A program made the translations under genes and the position numbers. Shown here one piece after another: positions 40,337-49,900 of a DNA stretch of 64,000 bases (position 1 is the stretch's first letter; every line of letters begins with the position of its first letter). The notes beneath the pieces were generated by a model. The model searched no databases, was not told the origin of the DNA, and worked only from the letters and a program-made list of their open reading frames with translations. The stretch lies in assembly GCA_032718475.1 (NCBI GenBank), contig JAUCBJ010004955.1, forward strand, positions 1-64,000, in the 5' to 3' direction. The stretch comes from Nemertoderma westbladi (taxonomy: Eukaryota > Xenacoelomorpha > Nemertodermatida > Nemertodermatidae).

Positions 40337-43300
40337 AATAAAAGATATGAAAAAGATATGAGTATGAGAACCCTCCAGGAGAAATACCGGCTCGGTCGTC
40401 GCCCGGGTCAACAAGGACCGCGTCCCTCAGTGGTACACCAGGCTGGGGTCGATAAATTGGCTACTGGAACAGAAGACAGAGAAGAAAGAAGAACAAACCT
40501 GTTGAAATGTAAAAAGACACTAAAGATTGCTACAATGAACGCACGCACGCTGAAAGCACAGAGCAAACAGGGTGACATGGTCGCTCTGGCAATGGAATAT
40601 AACATCGACATCATCTGCATCCAAGAACATCGGATTTGTCATGAAGACACTGCCATGAAGTACAATGACATTGGAAATGGATGGACGTTAGTAACAAGCT
40701 CAGCAGTAAGAAACTCTGGAACTCAGGAATTCTGCTAAGCCCCTTTGCACTTAAGACCCTAAACAACATCGAATCTATAAATTCCAGGGTTATGATCGCA
40801 ACATTTGATGGGAATCCCAAGACAACAGTTATATGTTGCTACAGTCCAACCAATGCATCAGAGCCAGAACAAGCAGTCAAGTTTTATGAAGAACTGACTG
40901 GACTTATTAAGGACATCCCGAAACACAATGTTAAAGTCATTGCTGGTGACCTGAATGCGCAAATTGGCCCAGAAGACATCAAGGGTCACACCTATAACAC
41001 CAGTTCTAACATAAATGGGTACTTACTCTTAGACCTAATGGAAGAATGTGAATTGATACCAACAAACAACACATTCGAAAAGAGTAAGGGGAAGCTATGG
41101 ACCTTTCAATACCCTAATGGAACCAAAGCACAACTGGATTACATCCTTATAAACAAAAAGTGGAGAAATAGCATGATCAACTGCGAGGCATACAGCTCGT
41201 TCAACCTAATTGGTTCGGACCACAGAATTGTGACTGCAGAGATCAGACTCAGTTTGAGAGCCAGCAAACCCAGGACAAGCAAGCAAATCAACTATGACTG
41301 GGAGAAACTCAGAACTGACAATGCTGTAAAGGATGCTTATACAGTAGAAGTTCAAAACCGCTTTGAAGCACTTCAGTCAATGGATGAAGACCAATCCACC
41401 GATTCAATATACCAGAATATAATAACAGCCCACAAGGAATCAGCTAAGAGGCATATCCCCCAGAAACCTAAACGAAAACAGTATGTGCCATGGCAAAACT
41501 CTGAGGTTACTTGTAAGAGAGAAGATCTTAAGATAGCCTACAAAGTTAAAACCGAACAACCAACAACCGAAAACATTAACAAGGTTGAGAAAGCTAAGGA
41601 CGATCTTAAATTGGCCTACAACATCAGCCAGGAAAAGTACATACAGGATATAACTGAAGCAATTACAACTGCTCACATACAGCAACAATCAAGACTTACC
41701 TGGCAAACTGTAAATGAGGTATCTGGTCGGAAAAGTTGTGCAAAGGGGCGCCTCAAAGCCGATAGTCCTGAAGAACGTGTTGGGAAGTGGAAAAATCACT
41801 TCAGCAACTTGCTTGGGCAGCCACCAAACATCGAGGTCAGCCCTACAAGGAAAATATATGACAAGACACTACCTATAGAAACAGGGGACTTCACACCTGC
41901 CGAACTCCAAAGAAGCATTAAAAGCATGTCCAATAATAAAGCGAGTGGATTAGATGAAATCCCAGCGGAGGTATGGAAAACCAGAGTGCTAAATAGACCA
42001 TTATTGAATGTTTGCAACCGGATGTTAAAAGGGGAAAAGCCACCACCAATTTGGACTAAAGGTCAACTAAAGCCTCTCCCCAAGAAAGGAGACCTCGGCA
42101 TACCAACAAACTATCGTGGGATCTGTCTGCTTGTGGTAGCTGCCAAAATATACAATAAAATGATTCTATATAGGATTAGGCCTCACATAGAGAAACTACT
42201 GCGTAAGAGCCAAAACGGATTTCGACCAAGTAGATCAACAATAGCTCAGATACTTGCACTACGGAGACTGATTGAAGGAATCAAGTCAAAGAATCTCCCC
42301 GCAGTCATGACTTTTGTGGACTTCAAGAAGGCATTCGACTCCATCCATAGAGGTAAAATGCTTGAAATCCTAAGAGCTTATGGAATACCAGAAGTAATTG
42401 TTGCTGGCATTGGATTGCTATATTGTGACACAGAAGCGCAGGTACTCTCACCAGATGGTGAAACTGAGTTTTTCTCAATCCTGGCTGGCGTACTGCAAGG
42501 TGACACATTAGCACCATTACTATTTGTAATTGTGCTGGATTACGCAATGAGGACGGCCACAAAGGGTGAAGATCTGGGATTCACACTTCAAGAACGCAGA
42601 AGTAGTAGATATCCGGCAACTACAGTCACAGACACCAACTTTGCGGATGACATCGCCCTGCTCTCTAATACGCTAGCAGATGCACAGCTTCTACTAAATA
42701 AAGTGGAGAGGGCTGCTAAGGAGGTTGGATTGCATATAAATGCTACCAAGACCGAATTCATGACCTTTAATGTTGATGGAAACTTGACAACCATTGATAA
42801 TAATCAACTAAGGCAGGTCGATGACTTCCAGTTCCTTGGATCATGGATAGAGAGTAGCAAAAAGGACATAGAAGTTAGGAAAGCAAAGGCTTGGGTAGCT
42901 CTATCAAAAATGGATACCATCTGGAAATCATATCTCTCCAGGCACCTGAAGACCAAGATCTTTCGAGCCACAGTGGAAAGTGTATTTTTATACGGGGGTG
43001 AGACCTGGACACTGACTAAATCACTTGAACAACGAATTGATGGTTGCTACACAAGACTACTAAGGGCAGCCCTAAACATCAGCTGGAGACAACACATGAC
43101 AAACGCCGAGCTTTATGGTACAATACCACCTGTATCAACCACCCTCCGTGAACGCAGATTAAGATTCAGTGGGCACTGCTGGCGAAGTAAAGACGAGGTC
43201 ATACCAGATCTACTTCTCTGGCAACCAACTCATGGAAAGCGTAGTCGTGGACGACCTGCCATAACATATATAGATCAACTAGAAAGGGATACTGAACTTG

Positions 43301-43392
43301 GGAGAAACGAAATTGCGACAACTATGGAGAATCGGGATCTGGAAGGATCTCATTTCCACTGTCCGAGTTCGCTCGACCTAGTAGTAGTAGTA
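40337..43392 (+). mobile_element. RTE-type LINE, nearly intact, with 12-bp TSD
   Basis: Endonuclease and RT in one polyprotein layout, ending in (TAG)n at 43379-43392 with no poly-A, as RTE-type elements do. GTATTTTGAATA occurs at 40325-40336 and again at 43393-43404, a perfect 12-bp target-site duplication in the minisatellite. The only coding lesion noticed is one frameshift near 40715-40740, inside the endonuclease domain. At about 3.06 kb it is close to a full-length RTE. Confidence 0.9.
40358..40738 (+). pseudogene. RTE endonuclease, N-terminal part before frameshift
   Basis: 126 codons. The conserved endonuclease start is present: LKIATMNARTLKAQSKQ (catalytic Asn), IDIICIQEHRI (catalytic Glu), then GWTLVTSSAVRNSG. 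The frame ends at 40738. The following part continues in another frame from about 40715 (SGILLSPFAL), so a small indel separates the halves of one domain. The Met at 40358 lies close to the element's 5' end. Confidence 0.85.
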
Positions 43393-43401
43393 GTATTTTG
43401 A
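40681..43401 (+). CDS. pol: RTE endonuclease C-terminal part plus reverse transcriptase
   Basis: 906 codons uninterrupted; the true domain begins about residue 14. Residues 40-185: rest of the endonuclease with AGDLNAQIGPED, LWTFQYPNGTKAQLDYILI and the closing GSDHRIVTAE. Residues 420-700: RT with LPKKGDLGIPTNYRGICL, NGFRPSRSTIAQI, VMTFVDFKKAFDSI (first Asp), GVLQGDTLAPLLF and TNFADDIALLS (catalytic FADD). Residues 720-890: RTE-typical C-terminus with FLGSWIESSKKDIEVRKAKAW, FLYGGETWTLT, RLLRAALNISW and RLRFSGHCWRS. The last codons read Val repeats from the (TAG)n tail and then minisatellite. The reading frame suggests recent activity. Confidence 0.92.
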   Translation: MDVSNKLSSKKLWNSGILLSPFALKTLNNIESINSRVMIATFDGNPKTTVICCYSPTNASEPEQAVKFYEELTGLIKDIPKHNVKVIAGDLNAQIGPEDIKGHTYNTSSNINGYLLLDLMEECELIPTNNTFEKSKGKLWTFQYPNGTKAQLDYILINKKWRNSMINCEAYSSFNLIGSDHRIVTAEIRLSLRASKPRTSKQINYDWEKLRTDNAVKDAYTVEVQNRFEALQSMDEDQSTDSIYQNIITAHKESAKRHIPQKPKRKQYVPWQNSEVTCKREDLKIAYKVKTEQPTTENINKVEKAKDDLKLAYNISQEKYIQDITEAITTAHIQQQSRLTWQTVNEVSGRKSCAKGRLKADSPEERVGKWKNHFSNLLGQPPNIEVSPTRKIYDKTLPIETGDFTPAELQRSIKSMSNNKASGLDEIPAEVWKTRVLNRPLLNVCNRMLKGEKPPPIWTKGQLKPLPKKGDLGIPTNYRGICLLVVAAKIYNKMILYRIRPHIEKLLRKSQNGFRPSRSTIAQILALRRLIEGIKSKNLPAVMTFVDFKKAFDSIHRGKMLEILRAYGIPEVIVAGIGLLYCDTEAQVLSPDGETEFFSILAGVLQGDTLAPLLFVIVLDYAMRTATKGEDLGFTLQERRSSRYPATTVTDTNFADDIALLSNTLADAQLLLNKVERAAKEVGLHINATKTEFMTFNVDGNLTTIDNNQLRQVDDFQFLGSWIESSKKDIEVRKAKAWVALSKMDTIWKSYLSRHLKTKIFRATVESVFLYGGETWTLTKSLEQRIDGCYTRLLRAALNISWRQHMTNAELYGTIPPVSTTLRERRLRFSGHCWRSKDEVIPDLLLWQPTHGKRSRGRPAITYIDQLERDTELGRNEIATTMENRDLEGSHFHCPSSLDLVVVVVF

Positions 43402-43660
43402 ATAGAGGTTAACCTTGAATAATACGACGGTATTTTGATTAGACAGAGGTGAATATGATTAATACCACGGTATTTTGATTAGAGATGAATATAAGTAATA
43501 CTACGGTATTTTGATTAGAGGTGAACACTGAAAAATACAACGGTATTTTTATTAGAGGTGAATAAGACTATAGTACAGATTAACACTATGGTATTTTGCT
43601 TACAGGTGAACATGATTAATACTGTACTACAGTATATTGAATAGTGATCAATACTACGGC
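43393..43660. repeat. 103-bp minisatellite, right part (diverged)
   Basis: It resumes with TATTTTGAATAGAGGTTAACC right after the RTE tail, then degenerates into units with (T)ACGGTATTTTGATTAGAGGTGAA every 40-50 bases to about 43650. It is continuous with 39977-40336 before the LINE inserted. Confidence 0.85.
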
Positions 43661-43801
43661 GATTAATACCAAATACCAGGATATTTCAACCTTATGTTAT
43701 TATTTCGTCCAATTAATTTGTATCATTACACTGTATATATTTTCATATGTTTTATTTTATCCACATGTAATTTTAAACGATTTTAAATTTAAGCTGCTGG
43801 G

Positions 43802-45890
43802 TCCGCTGGGTGACCGGTCGGGAGTCCGGAGGCGTGTTGGACCCAGAGTCCGATATCGAGGTTGGTCAGCAAAGAGTCAAAGTACTCAATATTCTTCGGA
43901 ATAAACACCCGGCTGCGGCGCCTCCCAATAGAGAATCATTAATACAGTGTGGCGATCTGCCTCTCAAGGTCGACGTCGACGTGACGGCGGCACATATCAA
44001 GGAGGTGGCCCGGTGCCTGCACGGTGGCGGCGGTCCCGTGGGTTGCGACTCCACACACTGGCGGGATTATCTGCTCCGCTATGGCGCCCATAGTGAGCGC
44101 CTCTAAGACACAGTTGCTGCAATCACCCAGACTCTAGCGAATGCAGTTGTACCGTGGGAGTCTGTCCGGGCACTTATGTCTGGCCGACTGATTGCGTTGG
44201 ATAAGTGTCCGGGTGTGCTGCCCATCGGAATCGGGGAGTGTCTCCGGCGTATAATGGCCCGCACAATGGCCGCGATCACAGGGGATGTCGTCACCATCAC
44301 GTGTGGCGCCGAACAGCTGCCGGCGGGGACCTCCGCAGGAGTCGAGGCTGCGATACACTCGATGTTGTTGCTGTTTGAGGATAACAGTGACTCGGGTTGG
44401 GGGGTGCTACTGGTGGACGCAGCCAATGCGTTCAACTCGCTCAACCGGGTAGCAGCGTTGTGGAAAGCGCGCTGTCTGTGGCCTTGATGCTCTAGATTCC
44501 TGTTTAACAGTTATCGGGGCCATAGTATCCTTGTCATGAAGGGGACTGATGCAATAATATTCAGCGTGGACGGCGTTACCCAGGGCGACCCCCTTGCAAT
44601 GCTGCTGTACGCCATCGGAGCCCTCCCGTTGATCCGGAGTTTACGGTCCCCTACAGTCCGGGAGAGTTGGTACGCCGACGATTCTGGCGGGGCGGGTGAA
44701 CTCCCAGACTTACTGCGGTGGTTTGAGAAGCTGCTCAAACTCGGCCCAGCTTTTGGTTACTTCCCCGAGACGTCCAAATGCTACCTCGTAGTCGACCCCG
44801 AGTACAGGGACAAGGCTCGCAGAGTCTTCAGTGACCACCAGATAAAGATTGTAACAGGACACGGTTTCTCGGGGGGTTCCTCGGGAGTGCGGTAGAATGA
44901 CGCCAGTATGTGTGGGCGAAGATGGCTGCGTGGGTAGAGGCGACGGACGCACTGGCGACAATCTTTTCTTGTACCTCGTTTCCTTGCACGGGACCCGGTT
45001 CCTGAGTGGTGCGATGGCTGGCACCGAGGAATTCGACCTCTCAGCCCACCGGGACTGCTTGGCGAAGGAGAGGAAGGTCGACCGAGAAGACTGGAGACTG
45101 ACTGAGATCTCGGAGTTCGAGGAGGCACTGGGGGCGATGACAGAACGCCGCTGCCGCACGATCCGCCGAGCGGCGGAGTACAAAACTGGTAGCTGGATCT
45201 CGTTGATTCCCCGGGCAGACCTCCAATACGATCTATCCCCACGTGAGTTTCGTGACGCGATCGCCGTGCGATACGGAAGTCCCCTCCTCGGAGTACACAG
45301 CCGGTGCGACGGGTGCGGGGCCGCCTTTGACCTGAACCATGGGTTGAACTGTAAGAAGGGCGGCCTTGTCATCCAGCGCCACAAATGAGCTGAGAGACAC
45401 TGTGGGCGACCTCGCGCCGTTGGCGTTTGGGCCGCACAATGCAATGCTGGAGCCAGTAGTAAGGGAGCAGTTGGAGGAAGGTGACGGGACAGGGCTGCGG
45501 TGCGATGTAGGGATTAGGGGCGCATTTAATGTGCAGACTCAGGCGTTTATCGATATCAGGTCAACCAACCTTGACGCCGAGTCGTACGTTAACTGCGCTC
45601 CTATGACCGTTCTCGAGGCGGCGGAGGATGAGAAGAAGCGGCTGCTGTAGCAGCTCGTCGCGGCGATTTCTCTCCCTTCGTGCTGTCGTGGCTTCGTGCG
45701 ACGGAGTGTTGGCACCGCAGGCCAATAGACTGCTCAGAGTCATAGCCACCAGACTCCATGCATCCAGGGGGAAACCCTACGCGACAGTCATGGAATGGGT
45801 CCGGACGCGGATCCCGCATGCGGTGGCGCAGTGGCCTGGGGCTAGAGGACGGTGCTGGTCTCCCCTCCATGGCGTTTTAGAACAGTAGTA
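43802..45890 (+). pseudogene. Unusual non-LTR RT family, copy 2 (RT plus CCHC plus RLE-like)
   Basis: GC-rich plus-strand coding pieces in several frames. 43810-44106: VLNILRNKHPAAAPP and VDVTAAHIKEVARCLHGGGG, with THWRDYLLRYGAHSERL. 44110-44487: VPWESVRALMSGRLIALDKCPGVLPIGIGECLRR, GAEQLPAGTSAGVEAAIHSM and LLVDAANAFNSLNR (first catalytic Asp). 44536-44895: DGVTQGDPLAMLLYAIGALP and WYADDSGGAGE (YADD at 44671-44682), FGYFPETSKCYLVV. 44960-45388: LSPREFRDAIAVRYGSPL, then CDGCGAAFDLNHGLNC (CX2CX7HX3C). 45366-45650: NELRDTVGDL, RCDVGIRG and QAFIDIRSTN. 45700-45870: QANRLLRVIATRL and YATVMEWVRTRI. A zinc motif followed by a D...DxR pattern after RT recalls the restriction-like endonuclease of R2-type elements. 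Stops and frameshifts show it is dead. Confidence 0.8.
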
Positions 45891-47426
45891 CAGTAGCAAG
45901 TAGCAAGTAGGTAGGTCAGTTAGTCTAGGCAATAACAATTATTAATCACATGTAAATACGTTTTGAATTTCCCTCCAATATTTGTATCACTTTTTATTAT
46001 TTAAACTGTAATTGCAATTGGTGATGGGTTTCTCTCTATATATGTTAAATTGTTAATAAAGTTTACCTAATCTCTTTTAACAGGGGACCTGCATGGAAAC
46101 GAGTTCTATGAACTCACGCAGTTATCCCGTCAGAACATTTTATTAGATAATCTTTAGCAGATATGAGATGCTTTACCAGATAACGTACACAATTTTGAAG
46201 CACTTGTCTACTACTGTACATCAATTTTATATGATCAGTACTGAACAGTAATACCTATGTATGCCTACTTTTTGACATTAATTTTATACAGTAAAAGTGT
46301 ATGTACAGCACTTAGGTATTTGGTACCATATGTCTAATATTTTTATTTCTGTGTATGTCAGTATGTGCAGGCCTATTTCTGTGTATTCCATGCGATTTTC
46401 TGTCTCTGACAATCTGACAATAAATAACTTCAACTTCACTTCTACTTCAGACTTATTACTGGGTGGGTAGTGGTTCACTCTTAATACAGTACTACAGTAC
46501 CTACTACCGGTACTGCCTGACTGTACTAGGCATATCATAGGTCACAGCAGCACAGGTAAACGAAGAGAAAAACACTAAAAACAGTTATTAGGCCTACATA
46601 TTACAGTATTCATTGTTATTAAATTACAGAATTAAGCCTGTATCGGTAGGCTTACCGGTACGTCTGTCTGTACGTGACAATAACTAATGACCAGATGACA
46701 TACCGACTGATGTCAGACTGAAGACCTGCAGACTGGCAGTCGGGCACTTTGTCAATATTGACATGTGTCAATATTGACATGTAGAGCTAGTTTCTCCAGG
46801 ACTGTATGTTAATGACCCTGTTAAAGCAGTAAAGAAGAGGTGATATATGGAACATGCAGACATGGCAGCATGCTGTAAGGCTGTAAGGTTCAGAGGATAG
46901 CAAATTTCTCTAGTCTTCTGCATTTTTCTCACCAGTCACTAACGGACTAAAGTTATTGATTGTAAGTTGCTGTGCTGTAAGGTTAAGCCTACACCCTACT
47001 GCTGGCAGGCTGGTGATGTTGTAACTTGTAAAGACTGGTGAAATTTGAGGTTTTGTCTCAAATTTGAGGTTTAACCTCAAATTTAAATTTTCACCCCCAA
47101 TAAAAGCATGTTTGCATCGGTGAAATATTTTATTGCATCGATAAAAGTTCTTATTTTATATTATATTTTAACATAGGCCTATTAAAAGTAGAAGTTGCTC
47201 CAACAGTTTCCCTAAGTCGCAGCAACACTCGATATTATGAGTCTAAAAATACCTCAAATTTGAACAAAAAACCCCAATTTTCGACAGTCAGAATTCGAAA
47301 TTTGGGGTAACCCCAAAATTGATGATCTCCCTGACTGATGATGGTTTCATGTAACTGTGCTCCTGTGCCTGTGCTGCTGTGGGATTAAAAAAAGTTGAAA
47401 AAATGGCCATACAACCCCAGCCTACC
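45890..47426. other. Gene-free sequence with short palindromes
   Basis: AATAAA near 46055 may be the polyadenylation signal of the RT copy just upstream. GTCAATATTGAC occurs twice 16 bases apart (46751 and 46767). AAATTTGAGGTTTAACCTCAAATTT at 47060-47084 is a palindrome with 12-base arms. Otherwise AT-rich, with no ORF or RNA gene. Confidence 0.5.
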
Positions 47427-47594
47427 CAGGGTTGGCAACCAATGGTTTTTCTCACCATTGGTTTTTTATGGTTTTTTGGTTTAACCAACTTTTAAAAAAA
47501 GGCGAAAAAATTGGTTTTTTATGGTTTTTCATAAAATTTTACAATTAACGCTGTAAATAGGTACCGGTAATATAAATCAGACTGCACCCGACGG

Positions 47595-47940
47595 GTAGTC
47601 GCGTTTCTTTTTCATTTTGCACTGTTAGAATGAAAAAATTTCGAACACTTTGAGTTTTGCTCTTGTTTCTTTTTCATTTTGCACTGTTACATGTAGAATG
47701 AAAAAATTTCGCTCACTTTGAGTTTTGCTCTTGTTTCTTTTTCATTTTGCACTGTTAGAAGGAAAAAATTTCGCTCATTTTGAGTTTTGCTCGCGTTTCT
47801 TTAGGCCTATCTTATCATTTTGCACTGTTCAGCTGTTAGAATGAACAAATTTCTCTCACTTTGAGTTTTGCTCGCGTTTCTTTTCATCTGTTCATTTTGC
47901 AATGGTAATGAAAAGGTTTTGCTCGCTTCGCTGGCGTATG
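47595..47940. repeat. Tandem repeat of about 62-70 bp inside hAT element
   Basis: Five degenerate units of TTTCTTTTTCATTTTGCACTGTTAGAATGAAAAAATTTCGCTCACTTTGAGTTTTGCTC type; recognisable by CATTTTGCACTGTT near 47613, 47677, 47744, 47815 and a final variant near 47893. The length differences come from small insertions such as ACATGT and AGGCCTATCTT. Confidence 0.88.
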
Positions 47941-48447
47941 TTTCTCGTTCTGTCGTTAACATTGTTAAAATGTGGTGTGCGCGTTTTTTTGGTGCATGCG
48001 CGGTATATTGTCCAATATTGCGCGGCTGAAATATTGTGCGCAGGCGTTGTGCGCGGTTCAGTGGTGGTTTGCAGCCTGGTGCCTGGCGTGCAGTGGAGCA
48101 GTGCAGACGTCTGGACGTTGGTATGTATTTTGTCACATGCTGACATGGGCTGATGGTGGATGGGTTGGATGAGAGTAAGGACAGAACAGAACAGCAGAAG
48201 AAACGCTTCAAACCAGCATACTGCAGTACTGTATGTGGCCTTATTCAGTTATTCCAGTATTTTGTTCTATTGGCAATTGGGCAAGCGCAAGGGTTGTACT
48301 GTCAGACTGTTGTAGGTAGGTCCTACATTTGTATGTATTGCTGTATTGGATTTAAATAAACCACAGAAAAACCATAAAAAACCATAAAAAACCGAAAAAA
48401 ACCATAAAAAACCAAACAATAAAACCAAAACCAAAAATTTTTTTTCA

Positions 48448-48487
48448 AAAAACCATGGCAGTTAGGTACAATGGCCAAATCTGGCAA
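48448..48487. repeat. Internal inverted copy of the hAT right end
   Basis: AACCATGGCAGTTAGGTACAATGGCCAAATCTGGCAA here is the reverse complement, with one base extra, of 49829-49866 next to the right terminus. It delimits a 1.4-kb right-hand sub-segment with its own inverted ends, suggesting a nested or rearranged copy. Confidence 0.85.
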
Positions 48488-48688
48488 CCTCAAAAGTTGC
48501 CACATATGGCAATGTTTATTGCCAAATCTGGCAACTTATGGTTTTTCTAATTTTCGCACGCCCAGAAGCAAAATCGCATTTTGGTAAATAGTTAAGTGAA
48601 AAGATCGCGAGATTTAAATATAATTGACCGTATAAGAAAAAAAATCATCGTCTGAATTTCTCTTAGCAATAGGCCGAAATATGCCTAA

Positions 48689-48767
48689 AATAATTATTGC
48701 CATTTTTGGCAACCATTAGAATTAAAGAAAAATAATGGTTGCCATTTTTGGCAACAATTATTATTGT
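48689..48767. repeat. Foldback with two TTGCCATTTTTGGCAA palindromes
   Basis: AATAATTATTGCCATTTTTGGCAACCATTA and TAATGGTTGCCATTTTTGGCAACAATTATT form near-perfect inverted arms around a spacer of about 18 bases. Each arm also contains its own TTGCCA/TGGCAA palindrome. Confidence 0.9.
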
Positions 48768-49900
48768 GCAGCCCTGTCAGTAACTCTGTTATTGTAAATT
48801 ACTTCAAAATTGGTTACTGACTTGCTTACCCTTTTGTCGAGTTGTGATGATTTATAAACATTATTAGTTGATGAAATGTCAGAATGTAGGCCTATTTAAT
48901 ATGTTGTTAATATGTTAATGGACAGATGGATGAGTCTGTAACAGATACCGTACTGGTAGACTGGTATAAGCCCTATCTGCCTATGGTATAGGCATAAACA
49001 AATCTAAAGAATCACATGCTTCAAAGGCTGAAATGGAAATAAACGTAATAATATTTGACAACGTCAGAACGTTAACATCACCAAAAGGCAGCAAGAAGGC
49101 AAGGGGGCATTAAAGTTTGAGAAACAGCGTGATGGAATAGGATGGCTAAAACGTGTGTCCTTATCTGATCTGATCTGACGGTATCTGACACTTGTTCCAC
49201 CTTGGTTCAGAGCCCACCTTGGTGTAGTCAGGTAGTGGTTACTAGCAACTAGCAACTAGGAATGGAAAGATAGATATACTGAACTGATATAGAGCAGTAG
49301 AGTGAAGGATGATTTAGATTGCTGGACAATTGTATCAGCATTATACAGTTACAATATTTAACTACTAAACTATTATTGGTACCGGTACTGGTACAAAGAA
49401 CAGTCAACCACCTTCCCAAGCAGCGCCAGAGATTACTAGCAAAAATCTCAAAAAAGCAAAAAAAAACTATCACCAGTCAGTCTGTGTTTGTGTTATTGTA
49501 TTGACTCTCATTCTCACCTCATTTATTACGATATATTGCTGTATTTGTTAGAACTTAGAATATGCCACTACCTCTATAAGTATAACCTCAACCTTGAACC
49601 TGGCCCTACCCCTTTGCCTTTTTTCTAGGCCTAACATTAACATTTCAGGATCTAAGGAATGACCATACTGCCATAGAAGGACTTAATGACGCAGAACCTT
49701 ATAATCCATATCCAATGAGTTAGTTAAGTTGCCAAATATGGCAACAACGGCTTTATATAGTTGCCAAATCAGGCAATCAGAATTGTTGCCAGATTTTGCT
49801 TGGTTGCCAAATATGGCAATCACAATCATTGCCAGATTTGGCCATTGTACCTAACTGCATGGTTTTTGCCATCCCTGAGCCTACCCTACCTAAGCCATTC

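Larger units (their letters stand above)
47427..49877. mobile_element. Non-autonomous hAT-type transposon, 2.45 kb, 8-bp TSD
   Basis: The left end reads CAGGGTTGGCAA and the right end, read inward on the minus strand, CAGGGATGGCAA: 12-bp terminal inverted repeats with one mismatch. CAGGG starts are typical of hAT elements. The flanks are identical 8-mers, AGCCTACC at 47419-47426 and 49878-49885, the TSD length of hAT. Inside are many TTGCCA...TGGCAA palindromes, concentrated in the right half, and a tandem repeat, but no transposase ORF, so it must be mobilised in trans. Confidence 0.88.

Noticed and set aside
40681-43401. Intact cellular endonuclease-RT gene
   Set aside because: TSD, (TAG)n tail and RTE motif order identify it as a transposon insertion.
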